Below, one piece after another: positions 24,459-33,962 of a DNA stretch of 64,000 bases. Under the pieces are notes generated by a model, which saw nothing but the letters and a program-made list of their open reading frames with translations, made no database searches and was not told where the DNA came from. The first letter of the stretch is position 1, and each line of letters begins with the position of its first letter. Source of the DNA: UBA2357 sp046295975 (GTDB lineage: Bacteria > Pseudomonadota > Gammaproteobacteria > Burkholderiales > Rhodocyclaceae); assembly GCA_046295975.1 (NCBI GenBank), contig JBKBMG010000012.1, positions 48,777 through 112,776 on the forward strand, given 5' to 3'. The position numbers and the translations under genes were made by a program.

Positions 24459-26396
24459 TCAGGACTTCCCGCTCATCTCCATCATCAATTGGTTCACCCG
24501 CTTGACGAAGGTCGCCGGATCGTCGAGCGTGCCGCCCTCGGCGAGCAGCGCCTGGTCGAACAGCACCGCCGACCAGGCGTCGAAGTGGCGTTCCTCGTAC
24601 TTCAGGCGCAACACCACCGGGTGCTGAGGATTGATCTCGAGAATCGGCTTCGAAACCGGCGCCTGCTGCCCTGCCGCCTTCAGGATGCGCGCCAGGTTCA
24701 TACCCATGTCTTGCTCATCGGCTACCAGGCAGGCAGGCGAATCAGTCAGTCGCAGCGTCACGCGCACATCCTTGACACGCTCGCCCAGGCTCGTCTTGAT
24801 CTTGTCGACCAGTTCCTTGAACTCGTCGGCTGCCTGCTCGGCTTCCTTCTTCTCCGCCTCGTCCTCGAGTTGGCCGAGATCGAGCCCGCCCTTGGCCACC
24901 GACACCAACTGCTTGCCGTCGAACTCGGTGAGGTTGCCGATCACCCATTCGTCGACGCGGTCCGACAACAACAGCACCTCAATGCCCTTCTTGCGGAAAA
25001 TCTCAAGATGCGGGCTGTTCTTGGCGGCGTTGAAGCTCTCCGCGGTGACGTAGTAGATCTTGTCCTGCCCTTCCTTCATGCGCTCGATGTAGGTCTTGAG
25101 CGAGACCACCTCGTCCAGCGTGTCGGCATGGGTGGACGCGAAGCGCAGCAAACCGGCGACCTTGTCCTTGTTGGCGAAATCCTCGCCCACCCCTTCCTTG
25201 AGCACCTTGCCGAACGCTGCCCAGAACTTGGCGTACTTCTCCTGATCCCCCGCCTCGTCACTGGTGGCCAGGCTCTCGAGCAGCCCCAGCACCTTCTTCG
25301 TGCAGCCGGCGCGGATCGCGTCGATGTCCTTGGACTCCTGCAGGATCTCACGCGACACGTTGAGCGGCAGGTCGGCCGAATCGACCACGCCGCGGACGAA
25401 ACGCAGGTAGGTCGGCATGAGCTTTTCGGCGTCGTCCATGATGAAGACCCGCTTCACGTAGAGCTTGATGCCATGGCGGGCGTTGCGGTCCCACAGGTCG
25501 AACGGCGCATGCGACGGCACATAAAGCAGTTGGGTGTACTCGTGCCGGCCCTCGGCGCGTGAATGGGTCCACGCCAGCGGCTCTTCGAAGTCATGGCCCA
25601 CATGCTTGTAGAAGCCCTTGTACTCGTCGTCGCTGATCTCGTTGCGCGACCGCGCCCACAGGGCGCTGGCCTGGTTCACCGTTTCGTCTTCGTCGCCGAC
25701 GACCTGCTCGCCTTTTTCCTGGTCCCACTCCTCCTTCTGCATCACGATGGGCTGGACGATGTGGTCGGAGTACTTGCGGATCAGGCTGCGCAACTTCCAG
25801 CCGGACAGCAGATCATGCTGATCGTCGCGCAGGTGCAGGGTGATCTCGGTGCCGCGGGCGGGCTTCTCTGCCTCGCTCACGGTGTACTCGCCGGCACCCT
25901 CGCCGCTCATCGCGCATTCCCAGCGTACCCCCGCTTCCACCGGCAGGCCGGCGCGACGGGTCACGACGGTCACGCGGTCGGCGACGATGAAGGCCGAGTA
26001 GAACCCCACACCGAACTGGCCGATGAGATGGGCGTCGCTCTTCTGGTCGCCGGTCAGCTTGCTGAAGAACTCCTTGGTGCCCGACTTGGCGATGGTGCCG
26101 AGGTTGGCAATGACCTCATCGCGGCTCATGCCGATGCCGTTGTCCGACACGGTGACGGTCTTGGCCTCGGCGTCGTAGGCGATCCGGATCCGCAGTTCGC
26201 CGTCGCCTTCGAACAAGTCGGCGTTGTCGAGCGCCTCGAAGCGCAGTTTGTCGCAGGCGTCCGACGCGTTGGAAATGAGTTCGCGCAGGAAAATCTCGCG
26301 GTTGGAATACAGCGAGTGGATCATCAGGTGGAGCAGTTGCTTCACCTCGGCCTGGAAGTTCAGGGTTTGAGCAGTGGCGGCTTGCGCGCTGGACAT
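24459..26396 (-). CDS. htpG: Molecular chaperone HtpG (Hsp90)
   Basis: Cytoplasmic Hsp90 chaperone of 645 residues. The GHKL ATPase domain has the hallmark LFLRELISNASDACDKLR, VSDNGIGMSRDEV and GQFGVGFYSAF; the middle domain (LYVKRVFIMDDAEKL, RGVVDSADLPLNVSREILQ) and C-terminal dimerisation domain follow. The true start is the ATG at 26396 (MSSAQAATAQTLNFQAEV); the frame is open another 74 codons upstream without family similarity. No CIRCE or heat-shock promoter was convincingly identified. Confidence 0.97.
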   Translation of the reverse strand: MSSAQAATAQTLNFQAEVKQLLHLMIHSLYSNREIFLRELISNASDACDKLRFEALDNADLFEGDGELRIRIAYDAEAKTVTVSDNGIGMSRDEVIANLGTIAKSGTKEFFSKLTGDQKSDAHLIGQFGVGFYSAFIVADRVTVVTRRAGLPVEAGVRWECAMSGEGAGEYTVSEAEKPARGTEITLHLRDDQHDLLSGWKLRSLIRKYSDHIVQPIVMQKEEWDQEKGEQVVGDEDETVNQASALWARSRNEISDDEYKGFYKHVGHDFEEPLAWTHSRAEGRHEYTQLLYVPSHAPFDLWDRNARHGIKLYVKRVFIMDDAEKLMPTYLRFVRGVVDSADLPLNVSREILQESKDIDAIRAGCTKKVLGLLESLATSDEAGDQEKYAKFWAAFGKVLKEGVGEDFANKDKVAGLLRFASTHADTLDEVVSLKTYIERMKEGQDKIYYVTAESFNAAKNSPHLEIFRKKGIEVLLLSDRVDEWVIGNLTEFDGKQLVSVAKGGLDLGQLEDEAEKKEAEQAADEFKELVDKIKTSLGERVKDVRVTLRLTDSPACLVADEQDMGMNLARILKAAGQQAPVSKPILEINPQHPVVLRLKYEERHFDAWSAVLFDQALLAEGGTLDDPATFVKRVNQLMMEMSGKS

Positions 26397-26547
26397 CGGA
26401 TTCGACTCCCTGTTTGCTGATTGGGCTGAATGAACAGATTGACGCTCGCCACATGGGGGCGCTGCGCCGGCTTTCAAGCCCCCTCGGTAACAGGACGTCG
26501 CGGAGCCTAGCCAACCGCCGGCCAGGCCGTGGATGCTCGCACCGCCA

Positions 26548-27102
26548 CTACAGGTAGCGGATGCCCACGACCTCGATCTCGCGCGGGCCCGACGGGCTGG
26601 AAAAACGCACCACATCACCTTCGCGGGCCTTCATCAGGGCGCGCGCAAGCGGCGAGATCCAGCTGATGCGCCCGCGTCCGACGTCGGCCTCATCCACCCC
26701 CACGATCTGCCAGGTCTGCGCTTCGCCGCTGTCGATGTCCTCGATGGACACCGTGGCGCCGAAGAAGACCTGCTCGATTTCCTGCTGACGTTCGGGGTCG
26801 ACCACTTCGGCGCTTTCGATGCGCTTGATCAGGAAGCGGATGCGCCGGTCGATCTCGCGCAGCCGCTTCTTGCCGTAGATGTAGTCGCCGTTCTCCGAAC
26901 GGTCGCCGTTGCCGGCCGCCCAGGCGACCGTCTCCACCATCTTGGGGCGCTCGAAACGCACCAGTTGGTCGAGTTCGACGCGCAGCGCGTCATAGCCCCG
27001 ACGGGTCATGTAGTTCTTGCTGCCACGCGGCAGCGCCGGCGCGAGTTCGCCATCGTCCTCATCGTCGGCGGCGTCGTTTTCCTTGACGAAGGCCTTGTTC
27101 AT
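26548..27102 (-). CDS. greB: Transcription elongation factor GreB
   Basis: 184-residue factor that stimulates transcript cleavage by backtracked RNA polymerase. The coiled-coil tip GDRSENGDYIYGKKRLREID is the GreB version of the acidic-tip motif (GreA lacks the YIYGKKRLREID form). The C-terminal FKBP-like domain (WISPLARALM, VRFSSPSGPREIEVVGI) is complete. An acidic stretch (ENDAADDEDDGE) precedes the core. The start at 27102 is chosen over an in-frame ATG 57 nt upstream because it gives the family-length N-terminus. Confidence 0.93.
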   Translation of the reverse strand: MNKAFVKENDAADDEDDGELAPALPRGSKNYMTRRGYDALRVELDQLVRFERPKMVETVAWAAGNGDRSENGDYIYGKKRLREIDRRIRFLIKRIESAEVVDPERQQEIEQVFFGATVSIEDIDSGEAQTWQIVGVDEADVGRGRISWISPLARALMKAREGDVVRFSSPSGPREIEVVGIRYL

Positions 27103-27323
27103 CGGTGTATGCGGAGTTGTTGTAAGGGATAGGGGTATACCAGCGAATGATAGCCCCAAGCCGGCACCTTGTTGTCACCGCCGCAAGGCACGCATACCAT
27201 ACGAGCAAAGGCAGCGCCGGGGCCGCGGCGGCTCGTCCGCCCCGCACGCCGTCCGCAGCTTCCGCTGCGCACTGGGCGGACGGGCCGACTTGGCGCAGCC
27301 AACACCTCAGGAGACAGCCCACC

Positions 27324-27539
27324 ATGACCGAGGACGCTTTCGAGGAGGTCGCCAGCCTGCGCGCGCGGCTGGACGAGTTGCGGCTCGAGCACCGCGATCT
27401 GGACGCGGCCATTGCCGGCCTGCTCGCCGCACCTCAGGACGACGAACTGATGATTCGCCGCCTGAAGAAGCGCAAGCTCGCCCTCAAGGACCGCATTGCC
27501 GTACTCGAGCGCGCGCTGGAACCGGACGAGTTCGCCTGA
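27324..27539 (+). CDS. YdcH/DUF465 family small coiled-coil protein
   Basis: 71 residues, almost entirely alpha-helical, with the family pattern SLRARLDELRLEHRDLDAAI and RLKKRKLALKDRIAVLE. The start at 27324 has CAGGAGA 10 nt upstream; the in-frame extension back to 27147 is promoter DNA. DUF465 proteins are small, abundant and of unknown function. It precedes a sulfhydrylase gene by 58 bp. Confidence 0.82.
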   Translation: MTEDAFEEVASLRARLDELRLEHRDLDAAIAGLLAAPQDDELMIRRLKKRKLALKDRIAVLERALEPDEFA

Positions 27540-27597
27540 CCCCGGCCCCGGCCACCGGCTGATCCCGCACACCAAGACGACCACTCAACGGAACTCA

Positions 27598-28911
27598 ATG
27601 CCCGCAAGCACCCCTTTCCAGCCCGCCACCCTGGCCCTGCATGCCGGCCAGTCGCCCGATTCGGATTTCGGGGCGCGTGCCGCACCGATCTACTTTTCCA
27701 CCAGCTACGTTTTTCCTGACGCCGATCACGCCGCCGCGCTGTTCAACCAGGAAGCGCCGGGACACGTTTATTCGCGTATTTCCAACCCCACCAACGCGGT
27801 GCTCGAAGAGCGCATCGCCGCGCTGGAAGAAGGCGTGGGGGCGATCGCGGTGGCCAGCGGACAGGCCGCGCTGCATCTGGCCATTTGCACGCTGATGGGC
27901 GCCGGTGGGCATATTGTCGCGTCGCGCGCGCTCTACGGCGGCTCGCACAACCTGCTCAGCTACACCCTGCCGCGCTTCGGCATCACCACCACCTTCGTCG
28001 ATCCGCGCCGCCCCGACGAATGGGCGGCGGCGGTGCGTCCGGAGACACGGCTGTTCTTCGGCGAATCGATCGGCAATCCGGGGCTGGACGTGCTCGACAT
28101 CCCCACGCTGGCGGACCTCGCCCACGCCCACCGGGTGCCCCTGCTGGTCGACGCGACGCTGGTCACGCCCTGCCTGCAGCAGCCGCTGGAACTGGGGGCC
28201 GACCTGGTCATGCACTCCGCCACCAAGTTCCTTGGCGGCCACGGCGTTGCGGTGGGCGGCCTGCTGGTCGACGGCGGGCGCTTCGACTGGGTCGCATCGG
28301 GGCTGTTCCCGACGCTGACCGAGCCCTACGACGGTTTCCATGGCATGCGCTTCAGTGACGAATCCACGGTGGCGGCCTTCGCCCTGCGTGCGCGGCGCGA
28401 AGGCCTGCGCGACTTTGGCGCCTGCCTCTCGCCCATGAACGCCTTCCAGATCCTGCAGGGCATGGAAACACTGCCACTGCGCATGCGCACCCATGTCGAC
28501 AACGCCACCAAGGTCGCCGAGCACCTGGCGCGCCATCCCCAGGTGGTCGGCGTCGCCTATCCGGGGCTGGTGCAGCATCCCGACCACGCCCTCGCAGCCC
28601 GCCTGCTGCCCAACGGTGCGGGCGCGGTGTTGTCCTTCGACATCCAGGGCGGGCGTGCCGCAGGCAGCGCCTTCATTGCCGGGCTGCGCTTGTTCTCCCA
28701 TCTGGCCAACGTCGGCGACGCCAAGTCGCTGGTCATCCATCCCGCCAGCACCACGCACTTCCGCATGTCGGCGCAGGATCTCGCCGCTGCGGGCATCACC
28801 GAGGGCACGGTACGCCTGTCGGTGGGCCTGGAAGACGCGGCAGACCTGATCGAGGATCTTGATCGCGGCCTGCATGCGGCCGCGCGGGCCGCTGGCGCCG
28901 CGGCGCGATGA
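27598..28911 (+). CDS. metY: O-acetylhomoserine aminocarboxypropyltransferase (MetY-type, PLP)
   Basis: Cys/Met-metabolism PLP enzyme of 437 residues, expected to make homocysteine from O-acetylhomoserine and sulfide. Landmarks are TLALHAGQSPD at the start, YSRISNPTNAVLEERIAALE, AVASGQAALHLAI, and SATKFLGGHG with the PLP-binding lysine. The ATG at 27598 gives the normal N-terminus. Its stop overlaps the next ATG (ATGA at 28908), coupling it to an alpha/beta hydrolase. MetZ or methionine gamma-lyase are alternatives within the same fold. Confidence 0.88.
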   Translation: MPASTPFQPATLALHAGQSPDSDFGARAAPIYFSTSYVFPDADHAAALFNQEAPGHVYSRISNPTNAVLEERIAALEEGVGAIAVASGQAALHLAICTLMGAGGHIVASRALYGGSHNLLSYTLPRFGITTTFVDPRRPDEWAAAVRPETRLFFGESIGNPGLDVLDIPTLADLAHAHRVPLLVDATLVTPCLQQPLELGADLVMHSATKFLGGHGVAVGGLLVDGGRFDWVASGLFPTLTEPYDGFHGMRFSDESTVAAFALRARREGLRDFGACLSPMNAFQILQGMETLPLRMRTHVDNATKVAEHLARHPQVVGVAYPGLVQHPDHALAARLLPNGAGAVLSFDIQGGRAAGSAFIAGLRLFSHLANVGDAKSLVIHPASTTHFRMSAQDLAAAGITEGTVRLSVGLEDAADLIEDLDRGLHAAARAAGAAAR

Positions 28912-29768
28912 GGGGCGCACGGAGCATGAACGTGATGACCGATTCGACCCTCAGCCCCAAGCCCGTCATCGTGGACGACCTGACGGTACACCTCTATCAC
29001 GGCGGCAAGCCCCCCTCGGCGGCGCGGCCGGCAGTAATCCTGCTGCATGGCGCGGGGCATGATCACAGCGTCTGGACTTACCAGGCGCGTCATCTCGCCC
29101 ATCACGGATTCTCGGTGTTCGCGCCCGACCTGCCCGGCCATGGCCGATCGGACGGTGTGCCGCTGGCGCACATCGAGGCGCTGGCGGACTGGACCGCGCG
29201 CCTCGTCACCGCACTGGGCCTGACACGCGCCGCCCTGGTGGGCCACAGCATGGGTTCGCTGATCGCCCTGGCCTGCACGGCACGCCACCCCGACCGAGTG
29301 AGCGCGCTGGTCCTGGTCGGCAGCGTCGCCCCCATGCCCGTGGCCGAACCCTTGCTGCGCGCTGCGTCGGACGACCGTGATCGCGCCCATGCGATGATCA
29401 ACCAATGGTCACATGCGCCGCGCACCCAGCTCGGCATCAGCCCGCTGCCCGGCATGCGCCCGACCGCGATGAACCGCCGCCTGATGGAACGCCAGCACGC
29501 CGGTGTGCTGGCCGTCGACCTGGCCGCCTGCAATGCCTACGCCGACGGACTGGCCGCCGCCGCGGCCGTCACCTGCCCCACCTTGCTGGTGTGTGGCGAG
29601 CGCGACCAGATGACACCGGGTCGTGCCACCAAACCCTTGCGCGACGCGCTGGTCAACGTCACAGGTGGCGCTGACCTGGTCACGCTTGCAGGCGCCGGAC
29701 ACGCCATGATGATCGAAGCGCCCGCCGCCCTGGGACACCGCATCGGAGACTTTCTGATGAAAACGTAA
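28908..29768 (+). CDS. Alpha/beta hydrolase
   Basis: Up to 286 residues with the alpha/beta-hydrolase fold: oxyanion region LLHGAGHDHSVW, nucleophile elbow GHSMGS, acid in CGERDQMTPG and histidine in LAGAGHAMMIEAP. Substrate unknown. ATG 28908 overlaps the metY stop; ATG 28935 with GGAG ten bases upstream is an equally plausible start (277 residues). Tight coupling to metY hints at a role connected to homoserine esters or sulfur metabolism, but sequence alone does not show it. Confidence 0.85.
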   Translation: MRGARSMNVMTDSTLSPKPVIVDDLTVHLYHGGKPPSAARPAVILLHGAGHDHSVWTYQARHLAHHGFSVFAPDLPGHGRSDGVPLAHIEALADWTARLVTALGLTRAALVGHSMGSLIALACTARHPDRVSALVLVGSVAPMPVAEPLLRAASDDRDRAHAMINQWSHAPRTQLGISPLPGMRPTAMNRRLMERQHAGVLAVDLAACNAYADGLAAAAAVTCPTLLVCGERDQMTPGRATKPLRDALVNVTGGADLVTLAGAGHAMMIEAPAALGHRIGDFLMKT

Positions 29769-29886
29769 AACCCGCCGAGCGCGTCGGGTCCGTATCGGCC
29801 GGCACCACACCCGGCCCATGCACCACCCGCCCGGCACGCTCTCCAGGTTCGCTGCAGTGACACTACAACCACAACGGGAGAGACAC

Positions 29887-30678
29887 ATGTCACAGACGGA
29901 CGATACCAGCAACGAAGACGCCGGCCTGCCCTTTCCGCGCCTCCGGGAAGTCGGCGTGGCCAGCCCCTTCCAATGGATTGCGCGCGGATTCGACGATTTC
30001 CGCTCGTGCCCGATCCCCAGCTTGTTCTACGGATTCTGCTTCGCCGGAATGGGCCTCATCCTCACCTTCGTCTTCGAGCACGCCTACGAGTACACCTCGG
30101 CGCTCGCATCCGGCTTCCTGCTGCTAGGGCCGTTTCTCGCCATGGGCTTGTACGAAATCAGCCGCCGCCACGAACGCGGCGAAGGCTGCTCACTCGCACC
30201 GACCACCGTGGTCTGGCGGCGCAATGCCGGAAACATCGGTATTTTCGCGGTAGTGCTCGGGGTGGTGTTCCTGGTGTGGGCACGTGCGTCGCTGGTGATC
30301 TTCGCGCTCTTCTACACCAATGAAATGCCCAATCTGACCGGCTTCCTGACCCAGGTGATGGCCTTCGAGAACCTCGAGTTCCTGGCGGTGTACTTCGGTA
30401 TCGGTCTGATCTTCGCCACCATCGTGTTCGCGCTCAGCATCGTCTCCATCCCGCTGATGCTGGACCGCAACCAGGATGCCATCACCTCCATGCTGGCGAG
30501 CATCGGCGCACTGGCGCGCAACCCCGGGCCGATGATTGTATGGGCGGCCACCATCGTCGCCTTCACCGCGGTCGGCTTCATGACCTTCCACCTCGGCCTG
30601 GTCATCCTCATGCCCTTGATTGGCCACGCCACCTGGCACGCCTATCGCGACCTGGTGGAGCCAGCGGTTACGGCCTGA
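29887..30678 (+). CDS. DUF2189 family membrane protein
   Basis: 263-residue inner-membrane protein with about six hydrophobic segments. The N-terminal soluble part runs into FQWIARGFDDFRSCPIPSL, and FLLLGPFLAMGLYEISRR is the core DUF2189 pattern; the C-terminal PLIGHATWHAYRDLV is also typical. GGGAG eight bases before ATG 29887 supports the start. Function unknown. Confidence 0.88.
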   Translation: MSQTDDTSNEDAGLPFPRLREVGVASPFQWIARGFDDFRSCPIPSLFYGFCFAGMGLILTFVFEHAYEYTSALASGFLLLGPFLAMGLYEISRRHERGEGCSLAPTTVVWRRNAGNIGIFAVVLGVVFLVWARASLVIFALFYTNEMPNLTGFLTQVMAFENLEFLAVYFGIGLIFATIVFALSIVSIPLMLDRNQDAITSMLASIGALARNPGPMIVWAATIVAFTAVGFMTFHLGLVILMPLIGHATWHAYRDLVEPAVTA

Positions 30679-30726
30679 AACCGGCCGCCGCGGCGCCCCC
30701 TATGGCCTCGCGCAACCGGCCGGCAC

Positions 30727-31593
30727 TCAAGCGTCGGCCAGTTCCAGCATCACCGGCTGGTGGTCGCTCGCAGGCGTATCGGCATTGACCTCCACATTCC
30801 GCACACGCCCGGCCAACTCCGCCGACACCCAGAAGAAATCGCAGCAATACGGCTGTTCAGGCCACTCCGCACCGCACACACCCACAGTGGGCGAGTGCGG
30901 GAGCCCGGGGTGAGCAATACGCCAGGCGTCCGCCCAAGCCGCGTGGGGTGACACCAACGGTACGCACATCGCCAGATAGTCCTCGCCGTCGGGACGGAAG
31001 TTGAAGTCGCCGCAGATCACGGCTTGCGTCGGCAACAAGGCCGGGGCGAAGGTGGGGTTGTCCTCGGCGGCGCCGGCCGGCACCGCTGCGCGCGCCTGCT
31101 GCCAGTCCACCGCGCGCTGTTGCAGTTCGCGCAAGGCCTGCACCTGGGCAGCACGCTGCCGGTCGGAGTAGTACTCCAGATGGGTGGTCATTACCCGTAG
31201 CGGCCCGGCGGCGGTGTCGATCACCGCCTCGATGCACCCACGCTGCATGCTGGGCACGCTTGCATCCGCCGGATACGGCAACAGGTGCCGGGACGCCTGC
31301 AACACCGGCAGGCGCGACAGCAGCAGATTGCCAAAGCGCGCACGCCTGCCCGCGCGACCGGCAACCTCCACCGCCGGGCCGAAACAGACCTGATGTTCAG
31401 GAAACGCGGCCGCCAGGCGGGCAACCTGGTCGCCCCCCTCGCCCCCCTTCAGCCCCGGGAAATGCTGTGCCACTTCCTGCAGGCACAACACTTCCGGCAC
31501 GCCCATGTCGCGCACTGCGGCAATGGTGCGATCGAGGTCAACACGCCCGTCCGCCCCCCTGCCCCACTGGATGTTCCACGTCAAGATCCGCAT
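30727..31593 (-). CDS. Endonuclease/exonuclease/phosphatase (EEP) family protein
   Basis: 288-residue soluble metal-dependent phosphohydrolase. It has the EEP active-site set: MRILTWNIQWG (Asn), LCLQEV (catalytic Glu), GDFNFRP (Asp/Asn) and SDHQPV (Asp-His) at the C-terminus. The start at 31593 is supported by AAGGAG about 9 nt upstream; the in-frame extension to 31731 is not conserved. Substrate could be DNA, a sugar phosphate or a lipid head group. Confidence 0.88.
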   Translation of the reverse strand: MRILTWNIQWGRGADGRVDLDRTIAAVRDMGVPEVLCLQEVAQHFPGLKGGEGGDQVARLAAAFPEHQVCFGPAVEVAGRAGRRARFGNLLLSRLPVLQASRHLLPYPADASVPSMQRGCIEAVIDTAAGPLRVMTTHLEYYSDRQRAAQVQALRELQQRAVDWQQARAAVPAGAAEDNPTFAPALLPTQAVICGDFNFRPDGEDYLAMCVPLVSPHAAWADAWRIAHPGLPHSPTVGVCGAEWPEQPYCCDFFWVSAELAGRVRNVEVNADTPASDHQPVMLELADA

Positions 31594-31805
31594 CGAGCAT
31601 CGCTCCTTAAAAATCCGCCACCACGCGCGTCCGATACCGGCACCGCCACGTCCCGCGCTGCGTGCAACGGAAGGTGACGAGGTCGACATGCTGCGCCGCA
31701 CGAAATCCGGTCGCCGACGCCCCATGGGCATTCCACGTCCGCCGCATGTAGTTCATCATCTGAATATCGGGTACTGATTCACCCGGCCCTTGAAATGTTG
31801 CTTCC

Positions 31806-31857
31806 GTTCGCCCAGAGCCCTTCGGCTGCGCTCAGGACAGGCTTGTCGAAGGGCGAC
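31806..31857 (-). repeat. Dispersed intergenic repeat, copy A
   Basis: On the minus strand it reads CGCCCTTCGACAAGCC, then a stem CCTGAGCGCAGCCGAAGGG and GGGCGAAC, closely matching copies at 63261-63316 and 63818-63869. Short, hairpin-forming and non-coding. Confidence 0.8.
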
Positions 31858-31888
31858 TTCGGCAGTGCCGGGAGCCGGGCTTCAACGA

Positions 31889-31922
31889 GCCCGAACGATA
31901 GTCAGTAACTTCAACGGCCGGG
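31889..31922. repeat. 34-bp motif shared with 42013-42046
   Basis: Starts GCCCGAACGATAGTCAGT and ends GGCCGGG; about 28 of 34 bases match the second site. Both copies lie next to a dispersed hairpin repeat, so this is probably part of a longer, decaying element. Confidence 0.7.
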
Positions 31923-32023
31923 TAAATGGCAGGCGAACGCGCGCAATCTGGAGAATCATAGCAAGCGCGGATGACAGTCCGATGCGTGCTGGCATGGCAC
32001 TTCCCGCAGCCCGGGCCCTGTCG

Positions 32024-33076
32024 ATGAGCCCGACTCACGATCACGTACACAACCACATGCACCACCATATGCACGATCACGACGACGATGCACACCGACA
32101 CCGCACGAATGACGCGCGCGAACGGCATTCCGGACATGACCACCACGACCACCACCAAGACCATGCGCATGGCCATCACCACCATGGGACGAGCGCGCGC
32201 CGCGCCCTGCCGTGGGCGCTCGGCCTGACGCTGAGTTTTGCGCTGGTTGAAGCGGTCGCCGGCTGGTGGTCGGGCTCGCTCGCCTTGCTCGGCGATGCCG
32301 GGCACATGTTGACCGACAGTTTCGCACTCGGCCTCGCCACCCTCGCCGCGTGGCTGACCGCGCGCCCGGTGAGCGATCGTCATTCCTTCGGCCTGCGCCG
32401 GGTGGAAGCCTTGTCCGGCATGATCAACAGCTTGCTGATGATCCTGGTGGTCGGCTTCATCGGCTGGCATGCCGTTGCGCGACTCACCAATCCCGTGGCG
32501 GTGCACGGGGGCGTCGTCATGGTGGTGGCGCTGCTTGGCCTGCTGCTCAACATTGGCGTGGCATGGATGCTGTCGCGCGGCGAGGGCGATCTCAATACCC
32601 GCGGCGCGCTCCTGCATGTGCTCGGCGACCTGCTGGGTTCGGTCGCGGCACTGCTGTCGGGGATCATCATCCACTTTACCGGCTGGTATCCGGTCGATCC
32701 GCTGCTGTCGATGCTGATCTGCGGGCTCATCCTCGCCTCCACGCTGCGACTGCTGCGCGCCACCACCCACACCTTGCTGGAAGGCGTGCCTCCCGGTCTG
32801 TCGCTCACGGACGTCGGCCGTGCCATGGCGCGCATCGACGGTGTGCGCTCGGTGCATGATCTGCACATCTGGAGCATCGATTCGCGCGAACCGGCGCTGT
32901 CCGCCCACGTCGTGCTCCGCGACGCGCGGCGCTGGCCCGAGGTGCTCGAAGCCACCAGACGGCTGCTTGCCGACCGTTACGGCATAGCACATGTGACGCT
33001 GCAACCCGAACAGGTGGACACCCGCGTCGTCGAATTCCACCCGCGTCCTTCTCCCACTCCCGCAGATCGCGGATAA
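32024..33076 (+). CDS. Cation diffusion facilitator metal exporter with His-rich N-terminus
   Basis: 350-residue Zn/Co/Cd proton antiporter of the CDF family (CzcD/ZitB/DmeF-like). The first 55 residues are an exceptional His/Asp run (for example HNHMHHHMHDHDDDAH), likely a cytoplasmic metal sensor or buffer. Six membrane helices follow, with metal-site motifs GDAGHMLTD in helix II and HVLGDLLGS in helix V, then a C-terminal domain (HDLHIWSID). In-frame ATGs at 31982 and 31994 are possible starts; 32024 puts the His-rich tail at the N-terminus. No metal regulator is adjacent. Confidence 0.93.
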   Translation: MSPTHDHVHNHMHHHMHDHDDDAHRHRTNDARERHSGHDHHDHHQDHAHGHHHHGTSARRALPWALGLTLSFALVEAVAGWWSGSLALLGDAGHMLTDSFALGLATLAAWLTARPVSDRHSFGLRRVEALSGMINSLLMILVVGFIGWHAVARLTNPVAVHGGVVMVVALLGLLLNIGVAWMLSRGEGDLNTRGALLHVLGDLLGSVAALLSGIIIHFTGWYPVDPLLSMLICGLILASTLRLLRATTHTLLEGVPPGLSLTDVGRAMARIDGVRSVHDLHIWSIDSREPALSAHVVLRDARRWPEVLEATRRLLADRYGIAHVTLQPEQVDTRVVEFHPRPSPTPADRG

Positions 33077-33104
33077 TGGATCGACGCAACTGGACATTCA
33101 CCGC

Positions 33105-33962
33105 ATGCACTCAGCCCAGGAACTGGTTACCCACATCGAGGCCCTGACCTCGCTGCCTTCCGTTTACGTCAGAATCCGTGAGGAACTCGAATCCGAACAC
33201 AGTTCGATGACCGAGGTCGCACAGGTACTCGGTGCCGACCCAGCGCTCACCACGCGATTGTTGCAAGTGGTCAATAGTGCGCTATACGGTTTCGGCGGCA
33301 AGATCGACACCGTGCACCGCGCGGTCACCATCCTCGGCCTGCAACATGTGCACGACCTGGTACTGGCCATGTCGGTGGGGACGGTGTTCAAGAACATCCT
33401 GCCCGAACACCTGGACATGCGTCGTTTCTGGCGAGCCAGCGTGATGTGCGGGCTGGCTGCGCGCGAAATCGGCCTGCGCGCCGATGCCGCCGCGCCGGAA
33501 CGACTGCTGGTGATGGGCCTGCTCGCGGACGTCGGCCATCTGGTGCTGTTCCAGACCGTGCCCGGACTGGCCGCCCAGGCTCTGGCCGAATCGGAACGCA
33601 GCGGCGAGCCGCTGCAAGCGGCGGAGCGCCGGATCGTGGGTTGCGACCACGCCGAGACCGGTGCGACGCTGATGGATCACTGGCGGCTCCCGGCCTGCTT
33701 CGCGCAGGCCATCGGCGCTCAGAACACGCCCAGGCTGGGCGGCAGTTTCGTGACCGAGGCCTGCATCCTCAACCTCGCCACCCATATCGTCGCCGCCGAC
33801 CGTCTGGCATTGACGAGCGAGGCCGCCGCCGCCCAGGTCGACCCGCTGGTGTGGTCCCAACTCGGCCTCGAACCGGACAGTTTCGGCGCGATGCGGGCGG
33901 TGGCCGAACTGGATCTGGCCAGCTATGTCGCGTTGCTGTTCCCGTCCACGTCGAGCTACTGA
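33105..33962 (+). CDS. HDOD domain protein
   Basis: 285-residue signalling protein made of one HDOD domain (about 15-210: SLPSVYVRIREELE, ADPALTTRLLQVVNSALYG, VTILGLQHVHDLVLAMSV). HDOD is a degenerate HD-type domain that usually lacks phosphohydrolase residues and acts in regulation or chemotaxis-like signalling. The 3' end overlaps the convergent hydrogenase protease gene by 7 bp. Partner unknown. Confidence 0.88.
   Translation: MHSAQELVTHIEALTSLPSVYVRIREELESEHSSMTEVAQVLGADPALTTRLLQVVNSALYGFGGKIDTVHRAVTILGLQHVHDLVLAMSVGTVFKNILPEHLDMRRFWRASVMCGLAAREIGLRADAAAPERLLVMGLLADVGHLVLFQTVPGLAAQALAESERSGEPLQAAERRIVGCDHAETGATLMDHWRLPACFAQAIGAQNTPRLGGSFVTEACILNLATHIVAADRLALTSEAAAAQVDPLVWSQLGLEPDSFGAMRAVAELDLASYVALLFPSTSSY

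Larger units (their letters stand above)
31594..32023. other. 430-bp gene-free region with a dispersed repeat
   Basis: No credible gene. It holds one copy of the dispersed hairpin repeat (31806-31857), a 34-bp motif shared with 42013-42046 (31889-31922), and presumably divergent promoters for the EEP and CDF genes. In-frame codons upstream of the CDF start run through the repeat and are unlikely to be translated. Confidence 0.7.
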
